Shown: piece after piece, positions 1-9,122 of the stretch | Position numbering within the stretch: position 1 is the stretch's first letter | Layout of the letters: every line of letters begins with the position of its first letter | Assembly (NCBI RefSeq): GCF_035784015.1 | Contig: NZ_JALKOW010000003.1 | Strand: one strand, 5' to 3' | DNA from: Comamonas sp009360615 | GTDB lineage: Bacteria > Pseudomonadota > Gammaproteobacteria > Burkholderiales > Burkholderiaceae_C | DNA length: 64,000 nt | Translations under genes and position numbers: made by a program | The notes under the pieces: generated by a model | The model's input: the letters and a program-made list of their open reading frames with translations, nothing else | Told to the model about the DNA's origin: nothing | The model's database searches: none

Positions 1-588
<588 letters not shown>

Positions 589-825
589 GATCTTGAATTT
601 AAAGTCTTTCGACTGCTCACTCACTTGACGGAATCAAGAAGAATTAATTCTTCCTCATTACTGTTTTTGTGAGCGCTTGATAACTCCGAAGAGTTTGTTC
701 CGAAGAACTGGCTGCTTGCCCTCAAACGCCCACGCTTATCGGCTGTATTTTTTTAAGGAGCCGAGTGCAAAATCAAGAAGCTTGACTTTGAATCTCGTGG
801 CTTGCTGCGATCAGCGAAGCCTTGC

Positions 826-854
826 ATTGTAGCCTATTTTCACCAGACTCAAAT
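826..854 (-). promoter_or_regulatory. Probable rRNA operon promoter (-10 TACAAT)
   Basis: The roughly 340 bases between the 16S gene and tRNA-Ser hold no gene and should contain the rRNA promoter and leader. On the minus strand a good -10 hexamer, TACAAT, lies at 831-826. A TTTGAG at 853-848 sits 16 bases upstream and is only a weak -35. A perfect TTGACA at 877-872 is too far away (40 bases) to pair with it. The A/T-rich leader at about 600-700 contains the dyad AAGAATTAATTCTT, which could be part of a processing stem. The assignment is tentative. Confidence 0.4.
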
Positions 855-889
855 CAAAGTTTGAAACTTTTTGTCAACACCCAAAGGAT

Positions 890-926
890 CTTGACAAAAA
901 GAAAAAGCCTTGCGGCTTTTTCTTTG
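890..926 (-). terminator. Intrinsic terminator after tRNA-Ser
   Basis: A perfect 12-bp stem (898-909 with 914-925, TTGC loop) is followed on the minus strand by a T-rich tract. It lies just downstream of the tRNA-Ser CCA end and would separate the lysC/tRNA transcript from the rRNA promoter. Confidence 0.8.
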
Positions 927-929
927 ATT

Positions 930-1022
930 TGGCGGAAACGGAGGGATTCGAACCCTCGATGAGGCTCTACACCCCATACTCCCTTAGCAGGGGAGCACCT
1001 TCGGCCACTCGGTCACGTTTCC
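930..1022 (-). tRNA. tRNA-Ser(GCU)
   Basis: The minus strand folds as a class II tRNA of 93 nucleotides including an encoded CCA. The acceptor stem is GGAAACG paired with CGTTTCC, the discriminator is G, the T-arm carries GGTTCGAATCC, and the anticodon stem CTCCC/GGGAG encloses loop CTGCTAA with anticodon GCU. The long variable arm is typical of serine tRNAs. It lies 54 bases downstream of lysC on the same strand and may be co-transcribed with it. Confidence 0.97.
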
Positions 1023-1076
1023 GGAATGACGCTATTGTAAACAGCTTTTTTGTTCGTTTTTGGAAAGTTGCGAAAA

Positions 1077-2342
1077 TTATTCGCTTTTGTCCAGACCGAA
1101 GGCGGTGTGCAGGGAGCGCACAGCCAGCTCGAGGTACTTCTCGTCGATCACGACGGAGGTCTTGATCTCGGAGGTGGAGATCATCTGGATGTTCACACCT
1201 TCCTTGCTCAGGGCACGGAACATGGTGGAGGCGACGCCCACATGGCTGCGCATGCCGATGCCGACGATGCTGACCTTGGCGATATTGGGATTGCCCACCA
1301 CTTCGGAAGCCCCCAGCGCAGGAACGACGCTTTCACGCAGCAGTTCCATGGCACGCTGGTAGTCGCCCTGGCTCACGGTGAAGCTGAAGTCGGTCTTGCC
1401 GTCCTTGGAGATGTTCTGGATGATCACATCGACTTCGATGTTGGCATCGGCCACAGGACCGAGGATGGCAGCGGCCACACCGGGGGTATCAGGCACGCCC
1501 AGCACGGAGATCTTGGCCTCGCCACGGTTGAAAGCGATGCCGGATACGACAGCCTTTTCCATTTTTTCGTCTTCCTCAAAAGTAATCAGCGTGCCGGACT
1601 TGGCCTCTTCTTCCAGATCGATATCCCAGGGCGTGAAGCTGGACAGCACGCGCATGGGCACCTTGTACTTGCCTGCAAACTCCACGGAGCGGATCTGCAG
1701 CACCTTGGAGCCCAGGCTGGCCATCTCCAGCATTTCCTCGAAGCTCACCGTTCCCAGGCGCTTGGCCGCAGGCACCACACGGGGATCGGTGGTGTAGACG
1801 CCATCCACATCGGTATAGATCAGGCACTCGGCTGCCTTCAGGGCGGCGGCCACGGCCACGGCAGAAGTGTCGGAGCCGCCACGCCCCAGCGTGGTGATAT
1901 TGCCTTCGGGATCGATACCCTGGAAGCCGGTGACGATCACGACACGACCGGCATCGAGGTCGGCGCGCACGCGCTTGTCGTCGATGGACTCGATGCGAGC
2001 CTTGGTGTAGCTGCTATCGGTGCGCACGGGCACTTGCCAGCCTGCATAGCTGACGGATTCCATGCCTTCGGCCTGCAGCGCAATGGCCAGCAGCGCCGAG
2101 GATGCCTGCTCGCCGGTGGCGGCCAGCATATCGAGCTCACGATAGTACGAACTCTTGGCGTGGCTGGGAGCCAGCTCGCTGGCCAGACCCAGCAAACGGT
2201 TGGTTTCGCCACTCATGGCGCTGGGCACAACCACCAACTGGTGACCTGCCCGAGCCCATTTGGCCACACGCTTGGCGACGTTGCGGATGCGCTCTGTCGA
2301 GCCCATCGAGGTGCCGCCGTATTTATGAACGATCAGTGCCAT
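1077..2342 (-). CDS. lysC: Aspartate kinase
   Basis: This cytoplasmic enzyme makes the first phosphorylation of the aspartate pathway (aspartate to 4-phospho-aspartate) leading to lysine, threonine and methionine. The protein has 421 residues. It opens with the kinase signature VHKYGGTSMGS, has a central amino-acid kinase domain to about residue 240, and ends with two ACT domains that usually mediate feedback control. Length and layout match the class of ACT-regulated LysC found in betaproteobacteria. The start is the ATG before ALIVHKYGG; I see no strong Shine-Dalgarno sequence. Upstream, tilS is in the same direction 93 bases away. Confidence 0.96.
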   Translation of the reverse strand: MALIVHKYGGTSMGSTERIRNVAKRVAKWARAGHQLVVVPSAMSGETNRLLGLASELAPSHAKSSYYRELDMLAATGEQASSALLAIALQAEGMESVSYAGWQVPVRTDSSYTKARIESIDDKRVRADLDAGRVVIVTGFQGIDPEGNITTLGRGGSDTSAVAVAAALKAAECLIYTDVDGVYTTDPRVVPAAKRLGTVSFEEMLEMASLGSKVLQIRSVEFAGKYKVPMRVLSSFTPWDIDLEEEAKSGTLITFEEDEKMEKAVVSGIAFNRGEAKISVLGVPDTPGVAAAILGPVADANIEVDVIIQNISKDGKTDFSFTVSQGDYQRAMELLRESVVPALGASEVVGNPNIAKVSIVGIGMRSHVGVASTMFRALSKEGVNIQMISTSEIKTSVVIDEKYLELAVRSLHTAFGLDKSE

Positions 2343-2435
2343 TGGATACTAAAGGGTGACGAAACAGCAGCCACGGCGCAGGTCACAAAGGTTTTGGCGC
2401 GCCGGCGGTTTTCGTACAGGTAAAAAAACCAAAAC

Positions 2436-3440
2436 CTAGGAATTGTACCAACCGAGACTTGCCCCCTGGCGCTCCACAAACCCCCGCCCCACCTTGATGT
2501 GGATGCGGTGCCCTCGCGTAGTGCAAACACCGACCTGCGCCATGAGCTGCGCAAGCTGCGCAGCTGTCGGCGTGGTGCCATGTTCGACGCGCAGCCAGTA
2601 GCGCAGGACATTGCCGAGGCGCGCCTCGCTCAAACGCTGCAGCGCCTTGATCGCCGGCGGCAGCCCCACCATCTGCAGGTCTGCCGCCGCCTGCGCGTCC
2701 AGCAGCTCGGACGCCTGGGCACAATGGGAGCTGCTGCGTGCGAACGTGCTGCGGAACTGCGGAAAGACCTGTTCCAGCACCGGCAGCAGTTGAGCCCGGA
2801 TACGATTGCGCGTGTAACCCTGATCGGTATTCGTCGGATCCTCGACCCAGCTCAAGCCCCTCTGCCGCAACCAGTCGCGCAGCGCCCGCCCGGGCAGCGT
2901 CAGCAAGGGTCTGTACCATTGCAGGCCCGCTCTTTGCCAATGCCCGGGCATGGCCGCCAGACCGGCCACCCCGGCACCGCGCGAGAGCGCCAGCAGCAAG
3001 GTCTCAACCTGATCGTCGGCATGCTGGGCCAGCGCCATGGAGCGCACCGCATCCAGCACAGTGCCCTGCGCATCAAGCCAAGGCTGCCGGGCCGCCTGAA
3101 TCAGGGCCGCATAACGCCCCTGGCGCGCCGCATCTTCGGGACTCTGGCCTTGCACATTGCGCGCATCGATGGCACAGACCTTGAGGGCAATGCCGTGCCG
3201 GGCACACAGTTGCTCACAGTGCCGCTGAAATTCATCCGCTGCAGCCTGCAGACCGTGGTGCACATGAATCGCCCTCACCTGCCCCGGCCAACGCGCATGG
3301 CAAGCCAGCAGCAGGGCCGACGAATCGGCTCCGCCGCTGAAGGCCACGACCAGTGGCAGCTGCGGCTTGAATGCCGCCATCGCAGCCTCCACCCGAGCAG
3401 CCGAGGCCCGCAACAAGTCAGCATCTGACTGGGCTTGCAT
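2436..3440 (-). CDS. tilS: tRNA(Ile)-lysidine synthase
   Basis: TilS converts C34 of tRNA-Ile(CAU) to lysidine using ATP and lysine, so that AUA is read as isoleucine. The PP-loop SGGADSS is at about residues 35-41. It is followed by the N-type ATPase fold, including the conserved segment around HHGLQAAADEFQRHCEQLCARHGI, split here by family motifs. The C-terminal substrate-binding region ends near VGRGFVERQG. The chosen ATG (MQAQSDADLL) gives 334 residues and follows GGGGAG at a spacing of about 10; a GTG six codons upstream is possible. The gene precedes lysC on the same strand. Confidence 0.93.
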   Translation of the reverse strand: MQAQSDADLLRASAARVEAAMAAFKPQLPLVVAFSGGADSSALLLACHARWPGQVRAIHVHHGLQAAADEFQRHCEQLCARHGIALKVCAIDARNVQGQSPEDAARQGRYAALIQAARQPWLDAQGTVLDAVRSMALAQHADDQVETLLLALSRGAGVAGLAAMPGHWQRAGLQWYRPLLTLPGRALRDWLRQRGLSWVEDPTNTDQGYTRNRIRAQLLPVLEQVFPQFRSTFARSSSHCAQASELLDAQAAADLQMVGLPPAIKALQRLSEARLGNVLRYWLRVEHGTTPTAAQLAQLMAQVGVCTTRGHRIHIKVGRGFVERQGASLGWYNS

Positions 3441-3524
3441 GAACAACAGACTCCCCACTTCCCATCAATAGGAGCTAGCGCTTACCCGGAAATATCTAGA
3501 AGCGCATCTCACCCCAAGCCTTTC

Positions 3525-3555
3525 GGCAAAAACAAATGGCTCCCGAAGGAGCCAT
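3525..3555 (-). terminator. Intrinsic terminator after accA
   Basis: An 8-bp stem ATGGCTCC/GGAGCCAT with a 4-base loop (3536-3555) is followed on the minus strand by TTTGTTTTT. It lies about 30 bases beyond the accA stop codon and separates it from tilS. Confidence 0.75.
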
Positions 3556-3584
3556 GGTGCGCAAGCAGCATCAAGCCCGCGGGA

Positions 3585-4562
3585 TCAGCGATTGTCAGCC
3601 TTGGTGTCGGCAAACTTGCCATAGCTCTGAATGCGGTCGTAGCGACGATCCTGCAGTTCCTTGGGCTTGAGATCGGTCAGTTGGCGATAGGCATCGCCCA
3701 GCGCACGCTTGAGGAAGGCGCCCATCTGCTTGTGATCGCGGTGAGCACCGCCCACTGGCTCGTTGACGATCTTGTCCACCAGGCCCAGCGCCTTGAGGCG
3801 GTGAGCGGTGATGCCCATGGCGTCAGCTGCTTCCTGGGCCTTCTCGCCGGTCTTCCACAGAATGGAAGCACAACCTTCGGGACTGATCACCGAGTACACG
3901 GAGTACTGCAGCATCAGCACCTGATCTGCCACGGCAATGGCCAGCGCACCGCCCGAGCCACCTTCACCGATGATGGTGGTGATGATAGGGGTCTGCAGCT
4001 GCGCCATTTCGTAGATGTTGCGACCGATGGCTTCGGACTGGCCTCGCTCTTCTGCGTCGATGCCGGGGAAGGCGCCGGGCGTGTCCACGAAAGTGAACAC
4101 GGGCAGCTTGAACTTCTCGGCCGTCTTCATGAGGCGCAAGGCCTTGCGATAGCCCTCGGGGCGGGTCATGCCGAAGTTGCGCAGCGTGCGCTCCTTCGTA
4201 TCGCGGCCCTTTTGATGACCGATCACCATGCAGGGCTGACCATTGAAGCGCGCCAGGCCACCGATGATGGACTGGTCATCCGCAAAGTGGCGGTCGCCGT
4301 GCATTTCGACAAAGTCGGTAAAGCACTCACGCACATAGTCGAGCGTATAGGGGCGCTCGATATGGCGGGCGATCTTGGTGATCTGCCAGGGGGTCAGATC
4401 ACTGTAGATGTCCTTGGTCAGCTGCAGGCTTTTCTTGCTGAGCTGATCGATCTCTTCCGAGATATCCACTGCACTTTCAGTCTGCACATAGCGCAGTTCT
4501 TCGATTTTGGATTCGAGTTCTGCAATAGGCTGCTCAAAATCCAGAAAGTTCTTTTTCGCCAA
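3585..4562 (-). CDS. accA: Acetyl-CoA carboxylase carboxyltransferase subunit alpha (TTG start)
   Basis: AccA, with AccD, transfers the carboxyl group from carboxybiotin to acetyl-CoA to give malonyl-CoA, the committed step of fatty acid synthesis. The sequence has the family N-terminus AKKNFLDFEQPIAELESKI, the crotonase-like core with TPGAFPGIDAEERGQSEAI and the oxyanion segment GEGGSGGALAIAVADQV. The start is set at TTG 4562-4560, which sits 7 bases after GGAG and gives the expected 325 residues. An in-frame upstream ATG at 4601 would add 13 residues unlike the family. The DNA glycosylase gene lies immediately upstream. Confidence 0.95.
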   Translation of the reverse strand: MAKKNFLDFEQPIAELESKIEELRYVQTESAVDISEEIDQLSKKSLQLTKDIYSDLTPWQITKIARHIERPYTLDYVRECFTDFVEMHGDRHFADDQSIIGGLARFNGQPCMVIGHQKGRDTKERTLRNFGMTRPEGYRKALRLMKTAEKFKLPVFTFVDTPGAFPGIDAEERGQSEAIGRNIYEMAQLQTPIITTIIGEGGSGGALAIAVADQVLMLQYSVYSVISPEGCASILWKTGEKAQEAADAMGITAHRLKALGLVDKIVNEPVGGAHRDHKQMGAFLKRALGDAYRQLTDLKPKELQDRRYDRIQSYGKFADTKADNR

Positions 4563-4622
4563 CGTATTTCTCCTTGTGCCAGCCTGTTGCAATCCTTGCA
4601 ATCGGCCAGTGGACAGATGTCA

Positions 4623-5465
4623 TCAAGCCACAGGCTGCGCCTCGAGCGAGCGCCAAATATACCAAGTTGCAACCGTACACCACGGTTTCCAAGCCTCGGC
4701 AACTTCACGGGCATCACTGCGACTGACAGGATCGCCCGAAAAATGATTGAGAGAGATGCCCTGTATCAAACCGGCATCATCCAGAGGCAGCACATTGGGC
4801 CGCCCCAGGCAGTAAATCAGAAAATTCTCGGCCGTCCATCGACTGAGACCGCGTATGGACATCAGCTCGGCAATGATGACCTCATCGCCCATCTGGGCCC
4901 ACTCGTCCATGTGCAGACGATTTTCGGTGAAATGCAGAGCCAGATCGACCAGGTAGTCCACCTTGCGGGCCGAGAGCCCCACGGCACGCATATCGTCCAC
5001 CTTGAGCCTGAGCACCTGCTCGGGCTGCATGGCTGCTGGCAACCTGGCGAACTTGTTCCACAGGGTCTTGGCCGACTTTGCCGAAATCTGCTGCCCGACA
5101 ATGGAGCGCGCCAGCGTGGCAAAGGCCTGCCCCTGACCGCAAGGCAGCAGCGCCTGGCTGCCGAGCTGCGGAATCAGCCGCTTGAGCACGCGATCACGGC
5201 GCATGAGCTGGCGGCAGGCCTCGGCCCAGTAGGCAGGCACACCCTCGGGCAGATCCAGATGGATCTTGGGTGCAGCCGCCTTGGACGATGCAGCCAGCTT
5301 GGCTGGCGCCAGATCTTTGCCGGCCGGTCCCGCAGACTGAACCATGGCTGCTGCTCCCAGAGGAGCGACAGGCAAAGGCGCAGCCGGCCCCATAGGCACG
5401 GGCAGATCGGCCACCAGCGGCAGCTGCTCGAACTCCATGGTGTCCAGATGCTTGACCGCGCTCAT
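4623..5465 (-). CDS. DNA-3-methyladenine glycosylase II family protein (HhH-GPD, AlkA-type)
   Basis: This base-excision repair enzyme is predicted to remove alkylated purines. The 280-residue protein has a variable Ala/Pro-rich first 80 residues, then an HhH-GPD domain. Its helix-hairpin-helix is MSIRGLSRWTAENFLIY and the presumed catalytic aspartate lies in LPLDDAGLIQG. The segment FATLARSIVGQQISAKSA is typical of AlkA/MPG-II relatives. It is encoded between cysS and accA, 60 bases upstream of accA, in the same direction. Substrate range cannot be read from sequence. Confidence 0.9.
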   Translation of the reverse strand: MSAVKHLDTMEFEQLPLVADLPVPMGPAAPLPVAPLGAAAMVQSAGPAGKDLAPAKLAASSKAAAPKIHLDLPEGVPAYWAEACRQLMRRDRVLKRLIPQLGSQALLPCGQGQAFATLARSIVGQQISAKSAKTLWNKFARLPAAMQPEQVLRLKVDDMRAVGLSARKVDYLVDLALHFTENRLHMDEWAQMGDEVIIAELMSIRGLSRWTAENFLIYCLGRPNVLPLDDAGLIQGISLNHFSGDPVSRSDAREVAEAWKPWCTVATWYIWRSLEAQPVA

Positions 5466-5515
5466 GCACGCCCCTTCGCACTGTTCACACAGTTGATGGA
5501 ATATTGCATGCAGTC

Positions 5516-6901
5516 TCAGCCCTTGGCGGCCGATTCCCAGGTCGTACCCGCCGCAGTGTCCTTGAGGACAATGCCCTGCTCCAGCAATTCCTTGCGGATG
5601 CGGTCGGCCTCGGCCCAGTTCTTGACCGCCTTGGCCTCTGCGCGCGCGGCAATCTGCGCCTCGATCGCGGCAGCGTCCACACCTTCGGAGCCCGCCTGCA
5701 GAAACTTCTGCGGCTCGGCCTGCAGCAGACCCAGACAGGCCCCCAGCGCCTTGAGCAAGCCCGCCACCTCAGGCGACTTGCTGCGATTGACCTCCGCAGC
5801 CAGCTCGAACAGCACGGCCACTGCCTCGGGCGTGCCGAAGTCTTCATCCATCGCCGCCTTGAAGCGGCCAGCATAGGGGTTGCGCCAGTCGATCTGCACC
5901 CCGGCAGGAGCCACCAGATCCAGCGCGGTATAGAGGCGCTTGAGCGCTCCACGCGCATCATCGAGATGCACGTTGGAGTAGTTCAGCGGACTGCGGTAAT
6001 GGCTGCGCACGACGAAGAAACGGATGGTCTCGGCGTCGTATTCCTTGAGCACGTCGCGGATGGTGAAGAAGTTGCCCAGCGATTTGGACATCTTTTCGTT
6101 GTCGACGTTGATGAAGCCGTTGTGCATCCAGGTGTGAGCGAACGGCTTGCCGGTCGCTCCTTCACTCTGGGCAATCTCGTTCTCATGGTGAGGGAACTGC
6201 AGGTCTGCTCCGCCGCCATGGATGTCAAAGCTCTCGCCCAGCAATTCGCAGCCCATGGCCGAGCATTCGATATGCCAGCCGGGGCGGCCTTCGCCAAACG
6301 GACTTTGCCATTTCACCTCGGCCGGCTCGTCGGCCTTGGCCGACTTCCACAGCACAAAGTCCAGCGGATCAAGCTTGCCGTCGGCCACAGCCACGCGCTC
6401 GCCGGCGTTGAGCTCGTCCAGCGACTTGCCCGAGAGCTTGCCGTAGCCCGCAAACTTGCGCACGGCGTAGTTCACATCGCCATTGCCGGCCTGATAGGCC
6501 AGGCCCTTGTCCTGCAGCTTTGCGATCATGCCGAGCATCTGCGGCACGTATTCGGTGGCGCGCGGCTCCAGCGTGGGGCGCTCGATGCCCAGCGCATCCG
6601 CGTCCTGGTGCAGCGCATCGATCATGCGATCGGTCAGGCTGCGTATGGTCTCGCCGTTTTCCACCGCACGCCGGATGATCTTGTCATCGATGTCGGTGAT
6701 GTTGCGCACATAGGTCACCTTGTAGCCGCTGGCGCGCAGCCAGCGCTGCACCACGTCGAAAGCCACCATGGAGCGTGCATGCCCCAGGTGGCAGAGGTCA
6801 TAGACCGTCATGCCACAGACGTACATACGCACATGGCCCGGCTCAAGCGGCGAAAACGATTCCAGTGCACGCGACAGCGTGTTGTAGATACGCAAACTCA
6901 T
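5516..6901 (-). CDS. cysS: Cysteinyl-tRNA synthetase
   Basis: This class I aminoacyl-tRNA synthetase charges tRNA-Cys. The HIGH motif is HLGH at residues 38-41 and the zinc-binding Cys29 is in YVCGMTVYDLCHLGHA. The KMSKS loop is exact (EKMSKSLGNFF, about residue 273). The DALR-type C-terminal helical domain is complete. The start chosen is the ATG of MSLRIYNTLSRALE (461 residues, normal length); a further upstream in-frame ATG would add 20 unlikely residues. It diverges from the TPR gene across a 222-base promoter region. Confidence 0.97.
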   Translation of the reverse strand: MSLRIYNTLSRALESFSPLEPGHVRMYVCGMTVYDLCHLGHARSMVAFDVVQRWLRASGYKVTYVRNITDIDDKIIRRAVENGETIRSLTDRMIDALHQDADALGIERPTLEPRATEYVPQMLGMIAKLQDKGLAYQAGNGDVNYAVRKFAGYGKLSGKSLDELNAGERVAVADGKLDPLDFVLWKSAKADEPAEVKWQSPFGEGRPGWHIECSAMGCELLGESFDIHGGGADLQFPHHENEIAQSEGATGKPFAHTWMHNGFINVDNEKMSKSLGNFFTIRDVLKEYDAETIRFFVVRSHYRSPLNYSNVHLDDARGALKRLYTALDLVAPAGVQIDWRNPYAGRFKAAMDEDFGTPEAVAVLFELAAEVNRSKSPEVAGLLKALGACLGLLQAEPQKFLQAGSEGVDAAAIEAQIAARAEAKAVKNWAEADRIRKELLEQGIVLKDTAAGTTWESAAKG

Positions 6902-7123
6902 GAATCTTGAAATAGGGAGAGAGGGTGGCGAGCAGCAGCACTTGTCATGCCTGCGATGCATAAACCGTGCCTGCCATTCCCTGAGGCTGAAAAATGCGCA
7001 CTAGCATCCAGACACATCCCGGTCCGGCCAGACGCCTAAGCGCCGCACACCCCTCAGCTACAATTCCTCGCAGTATAAGCTCCCGCCGCAACGCAGTTCC
7101 TGCGGCGCCATGAAAGCACCTAC

Positions 7124-7675
7124 ATGCCTGTACGCAACTTGTTCAGTACCGCAGCGCGTGCGGCAGCCCTGGCTGCCCTGCTCGCTGCGGGCAGCGCCCA
7201 CGCCGACGATTACACGGATGTTGCCCAGTTGCTCAAAAGCGGCAAGACGCAGCAGGCGCTGCAAAAAGCGGACACCTATCTGGCCAAGAATGCACGCGAT
7301 CCACAGATGCGATTTCTGCGCGGCATCGCGCTGAGCAATGAGGGCAAGACTGAAGACGCGATCACGGCTTTTCGCCAGCTGACCGAGGACTATCCCGAGC
7401 TGCCCGAGCCCTATAACAATCTGGCCGTGATCTATGCACGCCAGGGCGATCTGGATCGCGCCCGCTCCGCACTCGAAGCCGCCGTGCGCAACAATCCGAA
7501 CTATGCCGTGGCGCACGAGAACCTGGGCGATATCTATGCCCGCCTGGCCTATCAGTCCTATGCGCAGTCCCTGGCCAAGGGCGGCCGCCCCGCAGCCCTG
7601 AACCCCAAGCTCAAGCAGCTCAAGGACTTGCTGCAACCCGCAGCCTCTCTTGCTGCACCTGCCCCGGCCCGCTGA
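7124..7675 (+). CDS. Periplasmic tetratricopeptide repeat protein
   Basis: The 183-residue protein starts with a signal peptide (MPVRNLFSTAARAAALAALLAAGSAHA, cut here by motif) with cleavage expected after SAHA. It then has about three TPR units between residues 40 and 150, for example the pairs around NEGKTEDAITAFRQLTEDYP and NLAVIYARQGDLDRARSALE. TPR domains mediate protein-protein contacts, so a role in envelope assembly is possible but not shown. The gene begins a plus-strand series with two cyclophilins and lpxH, which suggests envelope folding or biogenesis. Its promoter region contains TACAAT (7059-7064) and TATAAG (7074-7079). Confidence 0.8.
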   Translation: MPVRNLFSTAARAAALAALLAAGSAHADDYTDVAQLLKSGKTQQALQKADTYLAKNARDPQMRFLRGIALSNEGKTEDAITAFRQLTEDYPELPEPYNNLAVIYARQGDLDRARSALEAAVRNNPNYAVAHENLGDIYARLAYQSYAQSLAKGGRPAALNPKLKQLKDLLQPAASLAAPAPAR

Positions 7676-7805
7676 ATCCGTTTTTTGTCATCCCGCCCTC
7701 CTCCCTCTTGTGAAGCCGGTCGGCGCCCTCAGCTGCCTCAAACCGGTTTTTTGCAGCCGCTATCCAGCAGCCCTGCCCAAGACCCACTTACCCAGGAATA
7801 TGACC

Positions 7806-8390
7806 ATGCTGAATTTCCGTCGAAACAGCCTCAAGGCCCTGTCCGCGATTGCGCTGACAGCCACTGTTTTCGCAATCCCCGGCCTGGCCCAGGCGCAAAC
7901 CAAGGTGCAGCTCAAGACCAGCATGGGCGATATCGTGGTCGAACTCAACGATGCCAAGGCCCCCAAGAGCGCGGCCAATTTTCTGCAATATGTGCGCGAC
8001 AGGCACTATGACGGAACGGTGTTCCACCGCGTCATCGACGGCTTCATGATCCAGGGCGGCGGCATGGACGCCAATCTGAGCGAGAAGCCCACGCGTGCGC
8101 CGATTCCGCTGGAAGCGGGCAACGGCCTCAAGAACGACCGCGGCACGATTGCCATGGCGCGCACCGGCAACCCCAACTCCGCCACCTCGCAGTTCTTCAT
8201 CAATGTGGTGAACAACGACATGCTCAATGCCCCCAAGCCCGATGGCTATGGCTATACCGTCTTCGGCAAGGTCACCAAGGGCATGGACGTGGTGGACAAA
8301 ATCCGCGCCGTGGCTACGGGCAACCGTGGCATGCACCAGAATGTGCCCACGACGCCGGTAACAATCCTCTCCGCCACCGAAATCAAGTAA
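7806..8390 (+). CDS. ppiA: Periplasmic peptidyl-prolyl cis-trans isomerase (cyclophilin)
   Basis: PPIases speed proline isomerisation during protein folding. The chosen start MLNFRRNSLKAL is preceded by a signal peptide-compatible stretch ending LAQAQ, so the mature enzyme is exported. The cyclophilin core is complete, with FHRVIDGFMIQGGG, MARTGNPNSATSQFFINV and a C-terminal GKVTKGMDVVDKI. The second of two close ATGs (7806) is chosen because AGGA lies 8 bases before it and only 2 bases before the first. The length is 194 residues. It is followed 69 bases later by a cytoplasmic paralogue. Confidence 0.93.
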   Translation: MLNFRRNSLKALSAIALTATVFAIPGLAQAQTKVQLKTSMGDIVVELNDAKAPKSAANFLQYVRDRHYDGTVFHRVIDGFMIQGGGMDANLSEKPTRAPIPLEAGNGLKNDRGTIAMARTGNPNSATSQFFINVVNNDMLNAPKPDGYGYTVFGKVTKGMDVVDKIRAVATGNRGMHQNVPTTPVTILSATEIK

Positions 8391-8459
8391 ACATCCCGGC
8401 AACGGCGCTCCCGTCGGACCGCGCCTGCCTCTTCCCTCCATCCTCTAGAAAGCACGAAC

Positions 8460-8987
8460 ATGAGCAACCCCCAAGTCGAACTGCACGTGACCATCAACGT
8501 GGCTGACACCGCCACCCAGGGCGTGATCACCCTGGAACTGGACGCCGTGAACGCACCCAAGTCCACCGAGAACTTCCTGAACTACGTGAACCAGGGCTTC
8601 TACAACGGCACCATCTTCCACCGTGTGATCAAGAACTTCATGATCCAGGGTGGCGGTTTCTCGGCCGACATGAAGCAGAAGGAAACGGCTGCCCCCATCG
8701 AGAACGAAGCCAAGAACGGCCTGAAGAACGACAAGTACACCATTGCCATGGCTCGCACCAGCGATCCCCACAGCGCAACGGCCCAGTTCTTCATCAACAC
8801 CGTGGACAACGGCTTCCTGAACCACACCGCTCCCACCGGTCAGGGCTGGGGCTACGCCGTGTTCGGCAAGGTCGTCAAGGGCGAAGAAGTCGTGGACGCC
8901 ATCAAGAAGGTCCGCACCACTCGCAAGGGCTTCCACGACGACGTGCCTTTCGACGCCGTGGTGATCGACAAGGCAGTGGCACTGTAA
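8460..8987 (+). CDS. ppiB: Cytoplasmic peptidyl-prolyl cis-trans isomerase B (cyclophilin)
   Basis: This 175-residue cyclophilin has no signal peptide and so acts in the cytoplasm. Core motifs are FHRVIKNFMIQGGGF, MARTSDPHSATAQFFINT and YAVFGKVVKGEEVVDAI. It is a close paralogue of the exported cyclophilin just upstream; the pair is arranged like ppiA/ppiB duplications in related bacteria. Its codon use appears more biased (AAG, GGC, AAC) than its neighbours', as expected of a well-expressed gene. Confidence 0.94.
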   Translation: MSNPQVELHVTINVADTATQGVITLELDAVNAPKSTENFLNYVNQGFYNGTIFHRVIKNFMIQGGGFSADMKQKETAAPIENEAKNGLKNDKYTIAMARTSDPHSATAQFFINTVDNGFLNHTAPTGQGWGYAVFGKVVKGEEVVDAIKKVRTTRKGFHDDVPFDAVVIDKAVAL

Positions 8988-8989
8988 TC

Positions 8990-9077
8990 TCCCCCTGAGG
9001 CGCTAACGCGCCTTCCCCCCTCTCCGCTTCGCGGAGGGGACGACGGCCTCGCTGCGGGGCGGCCCTTGCTTGCCGTC
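8990..9077. repeat. Dispersed intergenic repeat, copy 1
   Basis: The segment CTCCCCCTGAGGCGC..., a short GC-rich inverted repeat (CTCCGCTTCGCGGAGGGG), and CCTCGCTGCGGGGCGGC-like DNA ending in CTTGCTTGCCG closely resemble 26972-27046. Both copies lie just after a stop codon. I recall this type of element between genes in Comamonadaceae. A role as a transcription end or RNA-stability element is inference. Confidence 0.65.
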
Positions 9078-9122
9078 TCTTCGTGAGGCCGTTATTGTTT
9101 TCAGGCTGCGCACTTTTCATTC

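Noticed and set aside
871..880. TTGACA at 877-872 as the rRNA promoter -35
   Set aside because: It is 40 bases from the best -10 (TACAAT), too far to act with it; no good -10 lies at 16-18 bases.
1050..2423. 457-codon frame opposite lysC, and other long frames opposite cysS, rpoD, accA, ppsA and parE
   Set aside because: High GC content opens long antisense frames; the proteins are His/Gly/Gln-rich with no known domain, while the other strand has clear conserved genes.
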